DNA from: Eikenella halliae
Lineage (GTDB): Bacteria > Pseudomonadota > Gammaproteobacteria > Burkholderiales > Neisseriaceae
Length of the DNA: 64,000 nt
NCBI RefSeq assembly: GCF_001648475.1
Contig: NZ_LXSQ01000002.1
Span: forward strand, 3,686 to 67,685
Reading direction: 5' to 3'
The number at the start of each line of letters is the position of its first letter. The stretch's first letter is position 1. A program made the position numbers and the translations under genes. Below the pieces are notes generated by a model. That model worked only from the letters and a program-made list of their open reading frames with translations, was not told where the DNA came from and did not search any database. Below are positions 8,116 through 15,868 of this stretch, one piece after another.

Positions 8116-9546
8116 TTAATCGCTGTTTTCGCTTTGCGGCTTGAGCCGGTAGGCGCAGACGATGGTGAGGATGCCTACTGCCAAGGCGAGGCTCATGCTC
8201 AGGTGGATGCCGTTGAGCATGGCCTGCTGCGGGCTGCTGCCGCTGGAGAGGCGCTCGCCGATGTTGGTCGTGCCCACGAAGAAGGCTGCGCCGATGGCGC
8301 CGGCGATGGGGTTGATGGTGGTGATGATGGCGGCGCCGTGCGGGTTGAGGTGTTTGGGCAGGGCGTTGAGGCCGTGGGTTTCGCCGGTGATGCAGGCGGA
8401 TACGGATACGGCCATTAGGGCGAACATGGCGGAGAGGGCGGTGGTTTGGGTGTCGATTTTCAGATAGCCCCACAATACGGCCAGGGCGGCGGTGAGCATA
8501 ATGGTGGCGGGCAGCACCACGAAGCGGCCGCCTTTTTTATCCAGCAGTTTGCCAAACAGCGGGGCGGACACGGCCTGGGCGATGCTGGCGGGCATGAGGA
8601 TGAGGCCGGTGGCGGTGCCGGAGAGCAGCAGCACTTGCTGGGTGTAGATGGGGATCATCAATTCGAGGCCGAGGAAAAGGAAGCCGGCGCAGGCGAGGAT
8701 GGCGAGGCAGAGGCTGAATTGGCGGTATTGCAGGGCGCGCAGGTTTAAAAGCGGCGTGGCGATGTGGAACTGGCGGCGCACAAACCAGCCGATGAGTACC
8801 ACCGAGCCGGCCAAAAGCAGCACGAATTCGGCCAGGGGCAGGCTGGCGAAGTTGCTGCAGGCATACACCAGGCCGCCGAAGCCGCCGATGGAGAGCAGGG
8901 CGGAGGGGATGTCGATTTTTGGGCGGGTGATGGGGCTGAGGTTGACGCTGAGGTATTTGCCCACGAGGAACATGGCCGCGAGCATAAACGGCGCGGTGGC
9001 GGCGAAGAGCACGCGCCAGTGGGTGTGGTCGACGATGATGCCGGAGAGGGTGGGGCCGAGCGCGGGGGCGGCGGTGAACATCATGGTGATCACGCCCATG
9101 GCCGTGCCGCGCCGGTTGGGCGGGAAGATGTTGAGGATGCCGTTGAACAGCAGCGGCACGAAGAAGGCGGCGGATACGGCCTGCACCATGCGCCCGGCCA
9201 GCAGCACGCCGAAATTGGGCGCGAGGGCGCAAATCAGCGAGCCGGCGAGGAAGGTGGCTTGGGTGATGAGCACCATTTTGCGGGTTTCAAACCATTGGAT
9301 GACGCCGGCGGTAATCGGCGTGAATGCGCCCATCACCAGAAGAAAACCGGTGGTGAGCCATTGGGCGGTGGTTTTGTCGATGTGGAAATCGCGCATGATG
9401 GGCGTGAGCGCTACGTTGAGCAGGGTGTCGTTCAGGTAGCCGAAGAAGGCGCCGATAAAGAGCGTGGCGACGATGGTTTTGGCGGGGAAGCCGGGGCGGT
9501 CGGCGAAGTATTCGTGTTGGGTGTCGGCGGAATCGGTGTGTTGCAT
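8116..9546 (-). CDS. DHA2-family MFS drug efflux transporter (EmrB/QacA type)
   Basis: A 476-residue inner-membrane protein with about 14 hydrophobic segments, the count typical of the DHA2 drug:proton antiporters. The sequence after TM1 (NDTLLNVALTPIMRDFHIDKTTAQWLTTGFLL) matches the family's conserved N-terminal region, and GPTLSGIIVDHTHWRVLF matches motif C and the following loop. No membrane-fusion partner (EmrA) lies next to it, so it may act alone or with a distant partner. The substrate cannot be read from sequence. It is separated from the HAD gene by two direct DUS copies. Confidence 0.85.
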   Translation of the reverse strand: MQHTDSADTQHEYFADRPGFPAKTIVATLFIGAFFGYLNDTLLNVALTPIMRDFHIDKTTAQWLTTGFLLVMGAFTPITAGVIQWFETRKMVLITQATFLAGSLICALAPNFGVLLAGRMVQAVSAAFFVPLLFNGILNIFPPNRRGTAMGVITMMFTAAPALGPTLSGIIVDHTHWRVLFAATAPFMLAAMFLVGKYLSVNLSPITRPKIDIPSALLSIGGFGGLVYACSNFASLPLAEFVLLLAGSVVLIGWFVRRQFHIATPLLNLRALQYRQFSLCLAILACAGFLFLGLELMIPIYTQQVLLLSGTATGLILMPASIAQAVSAPLFGKLLDKKGGRFVVLPATIMLTAALAVLWGYLKIDTQTTALSAMFALMAVSVSACITGETHGLNALPKHLNPHGAAIITTINPIAGAIGAAFFVGTTNIGERLSSGSSPQQAMLNGIHLSMSLALAVGILTIVCAYRLKPQSENSD

Positions 9547-9658
9547 GGGTATCCTTTCTTGTTATTTGGTTAGGGCAAACAGGCTACCTGAAAGCGTGAG
9601 CTTCGGCCAGGCTACACAGGCTACCTGAAATCCGGTATTGGAATGCAAGGGCTGGATT

Positions 9659-10309
9659 TTACATGATTTCGCCAGCCAGAGCCTGCAGCTCGCACATATC
9701 GCGGGCGATATGGTCGGCAAAGGGCTGCGGCCGGGCGCGGCTGCCGAACCACACCGTGCGCATGCCCAAAGCTTTGGCTGCTTGCAGATTGGCCGGGCTG
9801 TCGTCCACCAGCACGCATTGCTGCGGCGGCACGGCCAGCGCGGCGCACACCATATGGAAGGCCTGCGGCTGCGGCTTGTAGTGCAGGGCGAGGTCGTCCA
9901 CGCCGAACAGGGCTTCAAAACGGCTGCCCAGCCGCATGGCTTCGATCAGGGCGCACACATAAAACGCTGGGCCGTTGGAAAACACGGCTTTGCGGCCGGG
10001 TAGGGCGGCGAGCGCGGTATCGGTGTGTGGTATCGGCTGCAAGGCGGCGATGAGTTCGGGCAGATGATGGCTTTGGTGCAGGAATTCGGCGGGGCAAACC
10101 TGCGGATGGTGCTGCTGCAAACCGCCGAGCGTGGCGCCGTAGTGCCGCCAATAGTGCTCGCGCAAATCGGAGGCTTCGGGCAGGCTCAGGTTCAGTTCGC
10201 GCGCCATGAATTCGGTCATGCGGCGGTTGATAAGGCGGAAAATGCCCGCATCGGCGCGGTGCAGGGTGTCGTCTAGGTCGAACAGCCAAACGGGTTGGGA
10301 GGGCGGCAT
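9659..10309 (-). CDS. HAD-superfamily hydrolase, pyrimidine 5'-nucleotidase type
   Basis: A 216-residue protein. HAD motif I is DLDDTLH with the nucleophile Asp, motif II is FSNGP, and motif IV is LVDDSPANLQAAK. This layout, with an early helical cap (LINRRMTEFMARELNL, then REHYWRHYGATLGGL), matches the pyrimidine 5'-nucleotidase (SDT1-like) group. I use the internal Met MPPSQPVWLFDLDD at 10309 rather than the upstream one at 10354, since the extra 15 residues are not conserved-looking and overlap the promoter region. The role is probably dephosphorylation of pyrimidine monophosphates. Confidence 0.8.
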   Translation of the reverse strand: MPPSQPVWLFDLDDTLHRADAGIFRLINRRMTEFMARELNLSLPEASDLREHYWRHYGATLGGLQQHHPQVCPAEFLHQSHHLPELIAALQPIPHTDTALAALPGRKAVFSNGPAFYVCALIEAMRLGSRFEALFGVDDLALHYKPQPQAFHMVCAALAVPPQQCVLVDDSPANLQAAKALGMRTVWFGSRARPQPFADHIARDMCELQALAGEIM

Positions 10310-10336
10310 GGGGCTACCTGAAAAAATAAAAACCGG

Positions 10337-10342
10337 ATTATA
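10337..10342 (-). promoter_or_regulatory. -10 element for the HAD gene
   Basis: On the minus strand this reads TATAATCCGG, 28 bp before the chosen start. It shares the TATAATCCG extension seen at several other promoters here. No clear -35 element. Confidence 0.4.
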
Positions 10343-10464
10343 TGGCTGCTTCAAAAGAGTATTCTACTGCTTTGCCCGCCTGGCCATGCTTACCGCTACG
10401 GCCTGCCGCCATACCCGATTAAAATCGGTTCAACTCGTGCCCCGCCATCGGGGCGGTTTGCTGC

Positions 10465-10470
10465 TATAAT
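10465..10470 (+). promoter_or_regulatory. -10 element for the aldolase gene
   Basis: TATAAT followed by CCCGC, 41 bp before the aldolase ATG. No clear -35 hexamer is seen at the expected distance. Confidence 0.45.
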
Positions 10471-10511
10471 CCCGCTGATTTTCACAACCAATTATCATCC
10501 AGGAGATTGCT

Positions 10512-11579
10512 ATGGCTCTGGTATCCATGCGCCAGCTTTTAGACCACGCCGCCGAACACGGCTACGGCCTGCCCGCTTTTAATGTGAACAACTTGGAGCA
10601 GATGCGCGCCATCATGGAAGCGGCCGACCAAGTGAACGCGCCCGTTATCGTGCAGGCTTCCGCCGGCGCGCGCAAATATGCCGGCGCCCCCTTCTTGCGT
10701 CACCTGATTTTGGCGGCGGTGGAAGAGTTTCCGCACATCCCCGTGGTGATGCACCAAGACCACGGCGCCTCGCCCGATGTGTGCCAGCGCTCCATCCAGC
10801 TGGGCTTCTCCTCCGTGATGATGGACGGCTCGCTCCTGGCCGACGGCAAAACCCCATCTTCCTACGAATACAACGTGGACGTTACCCGCACCGTGGTGAA
10901 CTTCTCCCATGCCTGCGGCGTGTCGGTGGAAGGCGAAATCGGCGTGTTGGGCAACTTGGAAACCGGCGAAGCAGGCGAAGAAGACGGCGTGGGCGCGGCG
11001 GGCAAATTGAGCCACGACCAAATGCTCACCAGCGTGGAAGACGCCGTGCGCTTCGTGAACGACACCGGCGTGGACGCGCTGGCGATTGCCGTAGGTACCA
11101 GCCACGGTGCATACAAATTCACCCGTCCGCCCACAGGCGACGTGCTGCGCATCGACCGCATCAAAGAAATCCACGCCGCCCTGCCGAACACGCATATCGT
11201 GATGCACGGCTCCAGCTCGGTGCCGCAGGAATGGCTGAAAGTGATTAACGAACACGGCGGCGGCATCGGCGAAACCTACGGCGTGCCGGTGGAAGAAATC
11301 GTGGAAGGCATCAAACACGGCGTACGCAAAGTGAATATCGACACCGACCTGCGCCTGGCCAGCACGGGGGCAATCCGCAAATTCTTGGCCGAAAACCCCG
11401 CCGAATTCGACCCGCGCAAATACCTGGCCAAAACCATCGAAGCCATGAAAGGCATCTGCCTGGCTCGTTATCAGGCCTTCGGCTGCGAAGGCATGGCCGA
11501 TAAAATCAAACCGATTTCGTTGGAAAAAATGGCCACCCGTTATGCCAAAGGCGAGCTGAACCAAGTGGTGGCGAAGTAA
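10512..11579 (+). CDS. fba: Class II fructose-bisphosphate aldolase
   Basis: A 355-residue, zinc-dependent aldolase that splits fructose 1,6-bisphosphate in glycolysis or forms it in gluconeogenesis. The metal-site segment HQDHGAS (about 78-84), the phosphate-site region GTSHGAYKF near 196-204, the HGSSSVP segment and KVNIDTDLR are all present. The N-terminus MALVSMRQLLDHAAEHGYGLPAFNVNN is that of the long (Calvin-type) class IIA subgroup. A strong AGGAG lies 7 nt before the ATG. It is apparently monocistronic and followed by a CREE and DUS hairpins. Confidence 0.95.
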   Translation: MALVSMRQLLDHAAEHGYGLPAFNVNNLEQMRAIMEAADQVNAPVIVQASAGARKYAGAPFLRHLILAAVEEFPHIPVVMHQDHGASPDVCQRSIQLGFSSVMMDGSLLADGKTPSSYEYNVDVTRTVVNFSHACGVSVEGEIGVLGNLETGEAGEEDGVGAAGKLSHDQMLTSVEDAVRFVNDTGVDALAIAVGTSHGAYKFTRPPTGDVLRIDRIKEIHAALPNTHIVMHGSSSVPQEWLKVINEHGGGIGETYGVPVEEIVEGIKHGVRKVNIDTDLRLASTGAIRKFLAENPAEFDPRKYLAKTIEAMKGICLARYQAFGCEGMADKIKPISLEKMATRYAKGELNQVVAK

Positions 11580-11683
11580 TATAGCGGATGCAATTTAAAT
11601 CGAGACAAGGCGGCGATCCGCAGGCAGTACGCGCGTACTGCCAGGCGAGCTAACTCGGTATCGGTTTAAATGTAATCTGCTTA
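11580..11683. mobile_element. Diverged Correia element after fba
   Basis: About 104 bp starting TATAGCGGATGCAATTTAAAT and ending GGTTTAAATGTAATCTGCTTA. The body (GACAAGGCGGCG, CCGCAGGCAGTAC, GGCGAGC) matches the CREE pattern, but the ends have drifted. Confidence 0.7.
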
Positions 11684-11701
11684 GCTTGATTTGAATGATG
11701 T

Positions 11702-11736
11702 AACAGGCTACCTGAAATAGCTTCAGGTAGCCTGTT
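11702..11736. terminator. DUS hairpin downstream of fba
   Basis: AACAGGCTACCTGAAA and TTCAGGTAGCCTGTT are separated by 4 nt and form a strong stem. A second imperfect pair follows at about 11749-11803. Confidence 0.65.
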
Positions 11737-11839
11737 TGGTTTGGGGCAAGAGGCTACCTGAAAAATCGGCAGGGCAGTCCCAATGTGGTTTTAGGTAGCC
11801 TTCTCCGTTGCTCACCATGAATTTCCCCGCCTCATCCGC

Positions 11840-11845
11840 TATAAT
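11840..11845 (+). promoter_or_regulatory. -10 element for metX
   Basis: TATAATCCGC, 31 bp before the metX ATG. No recognisable -35 element. Confidence 0.45.
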
Positions 11846-11876
11846 CCGCATAAATTAATCACATCAATTTCTATCT

Positions 11877-13025
11877 ATGAACCCACCCGCTTCCGTGGGC
11901 ATCGTTACCCCGCAAACCATTGCCTTCGAACAGCCCTTTGCCCTGCAAAATGGCGCCACGCTGCCGCGTTTTGATTTGATTACCGAAACCTACGGCACAC
12001 TCAACGCCGATAAATCCAACGCCATCCTGATTTGCCACGCCCTTTCCGGCACGCACCACGTGGCCGGCCGCCACCATCCGGACGACAAACACCCGGGCTG
12101 GTGGGATAACATGGTCGGCCCCAATAAACCGGTGGATACCAACCGCTTTTTCGTGGTCGGGCTCAACAACTTGGGCGGCTGCGCCGGCAGCAGTGGCCCC
12201 TTGAGCACCAACCCGGCCACCGGCAAGCCCTACGGCTCGGATTTCCCGATGGTAACCGTAAAAGACTGGGTGCGTTCGCAAGCCCTGCTGGCCGACCATT
12301 TCGGCATCAAACAATGGGCGGCGGTGATGGGCGGCAGCCTAGGCGGCATGCAGGCCCTGCAATGGGCAATCGACTTCCCCGAACGCGTGCGCCACGCGTT
12401 GGTGATTGCGTCCGCGCCCAAATTGTCCACCCAAAACATCGCGTTTAACGACGTGGCCCGCCAGGCCATCCTCACCGATCCCGACTTCCACGAAGGCCAC
12501 TACGCCAGCCGCCAAACCCTGCCCCGGCGCGGCCTGAAAATTGCCCGCATGATGGGGCACATCACCTATCTGGCCGAAGACGGGCTGGGCAAAAAATTCG
12601 GCCGCCAAATGCGCAACGGCAATTATCAATACGGCTACGGCATTGAATTCGAAGTGGAAAGCTATCTGCGCTACCAGGGTGACAAATTCGCCGACCGCTT
12701 CGATGCCAACACCTACCTGCTCATGACCAAGGCGCTGGATTATTTCGACCCCGCCGCCGATTTCGGCCACAATCTGCACACCGCGCTCTTGGGCGTGCAG
12801 GCCAAATTCTTCGTGGCCAGCTTCAGCAGCGACTGGCGTTTTGCGCCGGAACGTTCGCATGAATTGGTGAAAGCCCTGATCAGCGCGGAAAAAGACGTGC
12901 AATACATCGAAATCGAATCTTCCCACGGCCATGATGCCTTCCTGATGGAAGACGAACCGTATTTGAAAGCCGTGAAAGCCTATATCGATAATATCCACAA
13001 GGAGTTGGCGCATGAATCTGCGTGA
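11877..13025 (+). CDS. metX: Homoserine O-acyltransferase MetX
   Basis: A 382-residue alpha/beta-hydrolase-fold enzyme that acylates homoserine at the start of methionine synthesis. The nucleophile elbow is GGSLGGMQ (Ser154), and the other triad residues are Asp319 (SSDWRF) and His352 (SHGHDAF). Further family signatures are CHALSGTHH and NNLGGCAGSSGP. The acyl donor (acetyl- or succinyl-CoA) cannot be decided by eye; pairing with metW is often seen with succinyl-using proteobacterial MetX. It overlaps metW by 14 bp, so the two are cotranslated. Confidence 0.93.
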   Translation: MNPPASVGIVTPQTIAFEQPFALQNGATLPRFDLITETYGTLNADKSNAILICHALSGTHHVAGRHHPDDKHPGWWDNMVGPNKPVDTNRFFVVGLNNLGGCAGSSGPLSTNPATGKPYGSDFPMVTVKDWVRSQALLADHFGIKQWAAVMGGSLGGMQALQWAIDFPERVRHALVIASAPKLSTQNIAFNDVARQAILTDPDFHEGHYASRQTLPRRGLKIARMMGHITYLAEDGLGKKFGRQMRNGNYQYGYGIEFEVESYLRYQGDKFADRFDANTYLLMTKALDYFDPAADFGHNLHTALLGVQAKFFVASFSSDWRFAPERSHELVKALISAEKDVQYIEIESSHGHDAFLMEDEPYLKAVKAYIDNIHKELAHESA

Positions 13026-13593
13026 CGACCTGCAACTGATTTACGACTGGATTCCCGCCGGCAGCCGCGTGCTGGATTTGGGCTGCGGCGACGGTGAATT
13101 GCTGCACGCCCTGGTGAAACACAAAAACTGCAAAGGCTACGGCGTGGAAATCGACACCGGCAGCGTGATTGCCGCCATCGCCCGCGGCGTGAACGTGATT
13201 CAGGCTGATTTGGAGCAGGGTTTGCAGGCGTTCGGCAACGGCAGCTTCGATGTGATTGTGCTCAGCCAAACCATCCAGGCCATGCAAAACGTGGAAACCA
13301 TCCTGCGCGACCTCACCCGCGTGGCCAAGGAAGCGATTGTTACCTTCCCCAATTTTGGCTATTGGCGCAACCGTTTTCAGGTAGCCTTCGGCGGGCATAT
13401 GCCGGTGAGCGAGCGCATGCCCTACGATTGGTACGATACGCCGAATATTCATTGGTGCACCCTCAGCGATTTCGACCGCCTGTGCGCGAAAAACCGCATC
13501 CGCGTGCTGGAACGCGCGGTGATGGCCGGCGGCCGGCGCGTATCCTGCCTGCCGAACCTGCTGGGCAGCCTGGCATTTTACCGTGTGGGCTAA
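13012..13593 (+). CDS. metW: MetW, methionine biosynthesis methyltransferase-like protein
   Basis: A 193-residue class I SAM-methyltransferase-fold protein. Motif I is VLDLGCGDGELL, followed by GVEID and VIVLSQTIQAM. MetW is found with MetX in many proteobacteria and is needed for, or stimulates, the MetX step. Residues FQVAFGG near 122 are encoded by a DUS. The start overlaps the end of metX. Confidence 0.93.
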   Translation: MNLRDDLQLIYDWIPAGSRVLDLGCGDGELLHALVKHKNCKGYGVEIDTGSVIAAIARGVNVIQADLEQGLQAFGNGSFDVIVLSQTIQAMQNVETILRDLTRVAKEAIVTFPNFGYWRNRFQVAFGGHMPVSERMPYDWYDTPNIHWCTLSDFDRLCAKNRIRVLERAVMAGGRRVSCLPNLLGSLAFYRVG

Positions 13594-13675
13594 ATGATGC
13601 TTTTGGCCTGATAATTCAGTTTTTTGTCTGCCTTTCCCGAGAAATTATTTAAATTATATCCAATTCGTCCTTTAT

Positions 13676-13689
13676 TTGACTTAAATCAA
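13676..13689. promoter_or_regulatory. FNR-box-like palindrome
   Basis: TTGACTTAAATCAA matches the FNR consensus TTGAT-N4-ATCAA at 9 of 10 positions. Its centre lies about 63 bp before the likely start point of the promoter at 13710-13739, a normal class I activator position. Confidence 0.6.
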
Positions 13690-13709
13690 AAATATCACAC
13701 GGGCAAACA

Positions 13710-13739
13710 ATGACACTGCCTGCGGACAAAACGTATAAT
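13710..13739 (+). promoter_or_regulatory. sigma70 promoter of the 92-aa gene
   Basis: -35 ATGACA at 13710-13715 and -10 TATAAT at 13734-13739 with an 18-bp spacer. Confidence 0.7.
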
Positions 13740-13788
13740 CAGGTTAAGTTTTTTATATTTTTTTTAATATTAAAAGGGAAAGAGCAGT

Positions 13789-14067
13789 ATGTTGCGCAAT
13801 TTTTCAGACAAGTTTTCCGGCAACGACGATAAGGGCGATTTTGAGCTGCACTGCCTGATGATGATTATCGAAGATCCGGCACGCCGCCAATGGGCGGCAC
13901 GCTTGAAAATCACCAAGAAATACGATGTTAGCAACGCCCGCACCACCCTGTTGGAAAAATTTGAAAAAGGGTTTGAGAAGGAACATGATGCCCAGCTGTT
14001 CGTGTTGGACGAGCTGGATGAGTTTCCGATATTCCGTGTTAAGGTGTTGGAAGGTTTCCGCCAGTAA
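13789..14067 (+). CDS. Unrecognised 92-aa protein with FNR-type control
   Basis: I do not recognise the family. The 92-residue product is soluble and charged, starts MLRNFSDKFSGNDD, and has no signal peptide, membrane segment or metal motif. It contains WAARLKITKKYDV and a helical KFEKGFEKEHDAQ. A purine-rich GGGAAAGAGCAG precedes the ATG, so it looks well translated. The promoter is clear and has an FNR-like box upstream, suggesting anaerobic expression. It stands alone and is followed by a DUS hairpin terminator. Confidence 0.75.
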   Translation: MLRNFSDKFSGNDDKGDFELHCLMMIIEDPARRQWAARLKITKKYDVSNARTTLLEKFEKGFEKEHDAQLFVLDELDEFPIFRVKVLEGFRQ

Positions 14068-14091
14068 TTGGGCTGTTGGCTTATACAAAAT

Positions 14092-14135
14092 AAAGGCTAC
14101 CTGAAAGCCGGACGAGGTTTTCAGGTAGCCTTTTT
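14092..14135. terminator. DUS hairpin after the 92-aa gene
   Basis: AAAGGCTACCTGAAA and TTTTCAGGTAGCCTTTTT form a stem followed by a T-run on the plus strand. Confidence 0.7.
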
Positions 14136-14269
14136 AGGAGTGTCGGGTGAACAGGTGGGTTTTATCTTCGTGATAGCGGGTAATACAGGCTACCTGAAAA
14201 ACACTGTAGCGGCTGAGTTTACACCCGTCAGTTATATCAATGTTGAGGCTACCTGAAAATTTTGCCGTC

Positions 14270-14298
14270 TTGGCAAAATGTATTTGGCTCCGTATAAT
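14270..14298 (+). promoter_or_regulatory. Promoter of the 4.5S RNA gene
   Basis: -35 TTGGCA at 14270-14275, -10 TATAAT at 14293-14298, spacer exactly 17 bp, followed by CCGC. RNA start expected around 14305-14312. Confidence 0.8.
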
Positions 14299-14311
14299 CC
14301 GCAATTCTTAT

Positions 14312-14406
14312 GGCGGGTCCCCCCGCATGCAGGTTTGGGGCAAGGGGTCAGGTGCGGAAGCAAGCAGCCCACCCTGAATTCAGCAGTGCCGGGGTTCCGG
14401 CTCGCC
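14312..14406 (+). ncRNA. ffs: 4.5S RNA (bacterial SRP RNA)
   Basis: The apical SRP domain core GGTCAGG...GGAAG.AAGCAGCC is present, followed by the opposing GTGCCGGGGTT strand. The outer helix GGCGGG pairs with CTCGCC at the two ends. The RNA works with Ffh to target inner-membrane proteins. It has its own strong promoter upstream and a GC-rich terminator downstream. Exact ends are estimated from the closing helix. Confidence 0.9.
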
Positions 14407-14415
14407 ACCTCATAT

Positions 14416-14449
14416 AAAACCGCTCCGGTTATTAAGCCGGAGCGGTTTT
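14416..14449 (+). terminator. Rho-independent terminator of ffs
   Basis: AAAACCGCTCCGG and CCGGAGCGGTTTT form a perfect 13-bp stem with an 8-nt loop, ending in a T-run. Confidence 0.9.
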
Positions 14450-14490
14450 GCTATATATGGCTGAATAGCTGAGGCCTTTTGAGTAAGAGC

Positions 14491-14685
14491 TTATTTGTAA
14501 AAACGCTCGATAGAGTGAATTTTAAATGCGCTCACTTGGCATTTGTCGGCCACGAATTTTTTAAATTCGGCCTGGTTCAGATAGCGTATTTCTTCGCGCG
14601 GTAGCTGTAGCACAACTTGACGGTTTTGGTTGCTGTTGATGGCATCAGCAATGGTTACAACGTAGTTGGTGGTTTTTTTTGGCAT
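14491..14685 (-). CDS. Small hypothetical protein, 64 aa
   Basis: I do not recognise it. A 64-residue, basic, soluble product, MPKKTTNYVVTIADAINSNQ..., with LPREEIRYLNQAEFKKFVADKC and no membrane segment or signal peptide. An AGAGAG lies before the ATG. The coding style is slightly more AT-rich than the surrounding genes. It stands alone between ffs and rsgA. It could be a small DNA- or RNA-associated protein, but nothing in the sequence proves that. Confidence 0.6.
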   Translation of the reverse strand: MPKKTTNYVVTIADAINSNQNRQVVLQLPREEIRYLNQAEFKKFVADKCQVSAFKIHSIERFYK

Positions 14686-14861
14686 AATTTACTCTCTTTA
14701 AAGCTGTTATTTTCTAGCGCAAACAGATAAATCATTAATATTATCTGATAGATTGCCTTTTTAAAAATGGTAAATTATCTATTCTGATTGTGCAAGTTTG
14801 GGCGGGTAAAGATATGCAGGGCTATGTAAATACAGCAATGTCGGTAAACGGCCTCAGAGGG

Positions 14862-15737
14862 CTACCATTTCTTCGTGGATAGTTCATCGGTCAGCTGTTG
14901 CAGAAGCTGCAGGCGGTCGGCACGGATATGGCCGGCTTCGGCGGCGGCTTTGAGCGCGCAGCCGGGCTCTTGGCGGTGGCTGCAGTTGTGGAATCGGCAT
15001 TGGCCGATGAAGCCGCGCATATCGGGGAAGTATTGGGGCAGGGAGGCTACCTGAAGATGGTGCAGGCCGAATTCCTGCAAACCGGGGGAGTCGATGATGC
15101 AGGAGGTTTCGTTTAGGTCGTAGAGCTGGGCGTGGGTGGTGGTGTGTTTGCCGGAGTCGAGGGCGCTGGAGATTTCGTTGGTGCGGGCAATGCTTTGGCC
15201 GAGCAGGGCGTTAATCAGAGTGGATTTGCCCATGCCGCTTTGGCCCAACAGGATGCTGGTGTGCCCATTCAACACCGGCAGCAGGGCGGCGGCATCTTGC
15301 ATGGCGCTGACAGGCAGCACGGGATAGCCTAGGCCTTCGTAAAACGCCAGTTTGCTGCGCCATTGTTCTGTTTCCGGCAAATCGGTTTTGTTCAACACAA
15401 TCACCGCGCCGATATCGGCTGCTTCTGCCGCCAGCAGGGCGCGTTGTAATAGCAGCTCGCTGGGTGTAGGCACGGCAGCCAGTACAATCAGCAGTTGGCT
15501 TACATTGGCGGCAATCAGCTTGGTTTTCCAAGCATCTTGCCGATAGAGCAGGCTGCGGCGCGGCAGGAAATCTTCAATCACTGCCTGCTCGGCATTCAGC
15601 GGCGTAATGTGCACTTGGTCGCCGCAGGCGAAGTCCACCCGTTTTTTTCGGGTGGTGGCCTCGAAGGTGTGTCCATCGGCAGTGCGTACGATAAAGCGGC
15701 GGCCGTAGCTGGTGATGATTTGGGCAGTGTCGGTCAT
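14862..15737 (-). CDS. rsgA: Small ribosomal subunit biogenesis GTPase RsgA
   Basis: A 291-residue circularly permuted GTPase that helps mature the 30S subunit. An OB-fold N-domain is followed by the G4 motif LNKTDL, then the P-loop GQSGMGKSTLINALLG and DSPGLQEFGL. The C-terminal zinc site is visible as C..H..C (GQCRFHNCSHRQEPGC). I start at MTDTAQIITSYGRRF (15737); the longer reading to 15851 would overlap the dxs promoter and adds no family sequence. It is divergent from dxs. Confidence 0.93.
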   Translation of the reverse strand: MTDTAQIITSYGRRFIVRTADGHTFEATTRKKRVDFACGDQVHITPLNAEQAVIEDFLPRRSLLYRQDAWKTKLIAANVSQLLIVLAAVPTPSELLLQRALLAAEAADIGAVIVLNKTDLPETEQWRSKLAFYEGLGYPVLPVSAMQDAAALLPVLNGHTSILLGQSGMGKSTLINALLGQSIARTNEISSALDSGKHTTTHAQLYDLNETSCIIDSPGLQEFGLHHLQVASLPQYFPDMRGFIGQCRFHNCSHRQEPGCALKAAAEAGHIRADRLQLLQQLTDELSTKKW

Positions 15738-15822
15738 GTCGGTGGCCGGGTGGGAAAGTGCCATCATAGCAAGGATTGGCGTGTTGATGCCAATTTGCCT
15801 GCCGTGCCGGGCGGAATGGCTA

Positions 15823-15828
15823 TATAAT
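15823..15828 (+). promoter_or_regulatory. -10 element for dxs
   Basis: TATAATCCGC 41 bp before the dxs ATG, again with the CCGC extension. No clear -35. Confidence 0.45.
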
Positions 15829-15868
15829 CCGCCTTTATTTATCCCAATCAATAGGGAACCGCCACACC

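Noticed and set aside
13741..13788. Long T-runs before the 92-aa gene as a phase-variation tract
   Set aside because: The tract is interrupted and lies outside the reading frame and between promoter and ribosome-binding site without a repeat unit that would switch translation.
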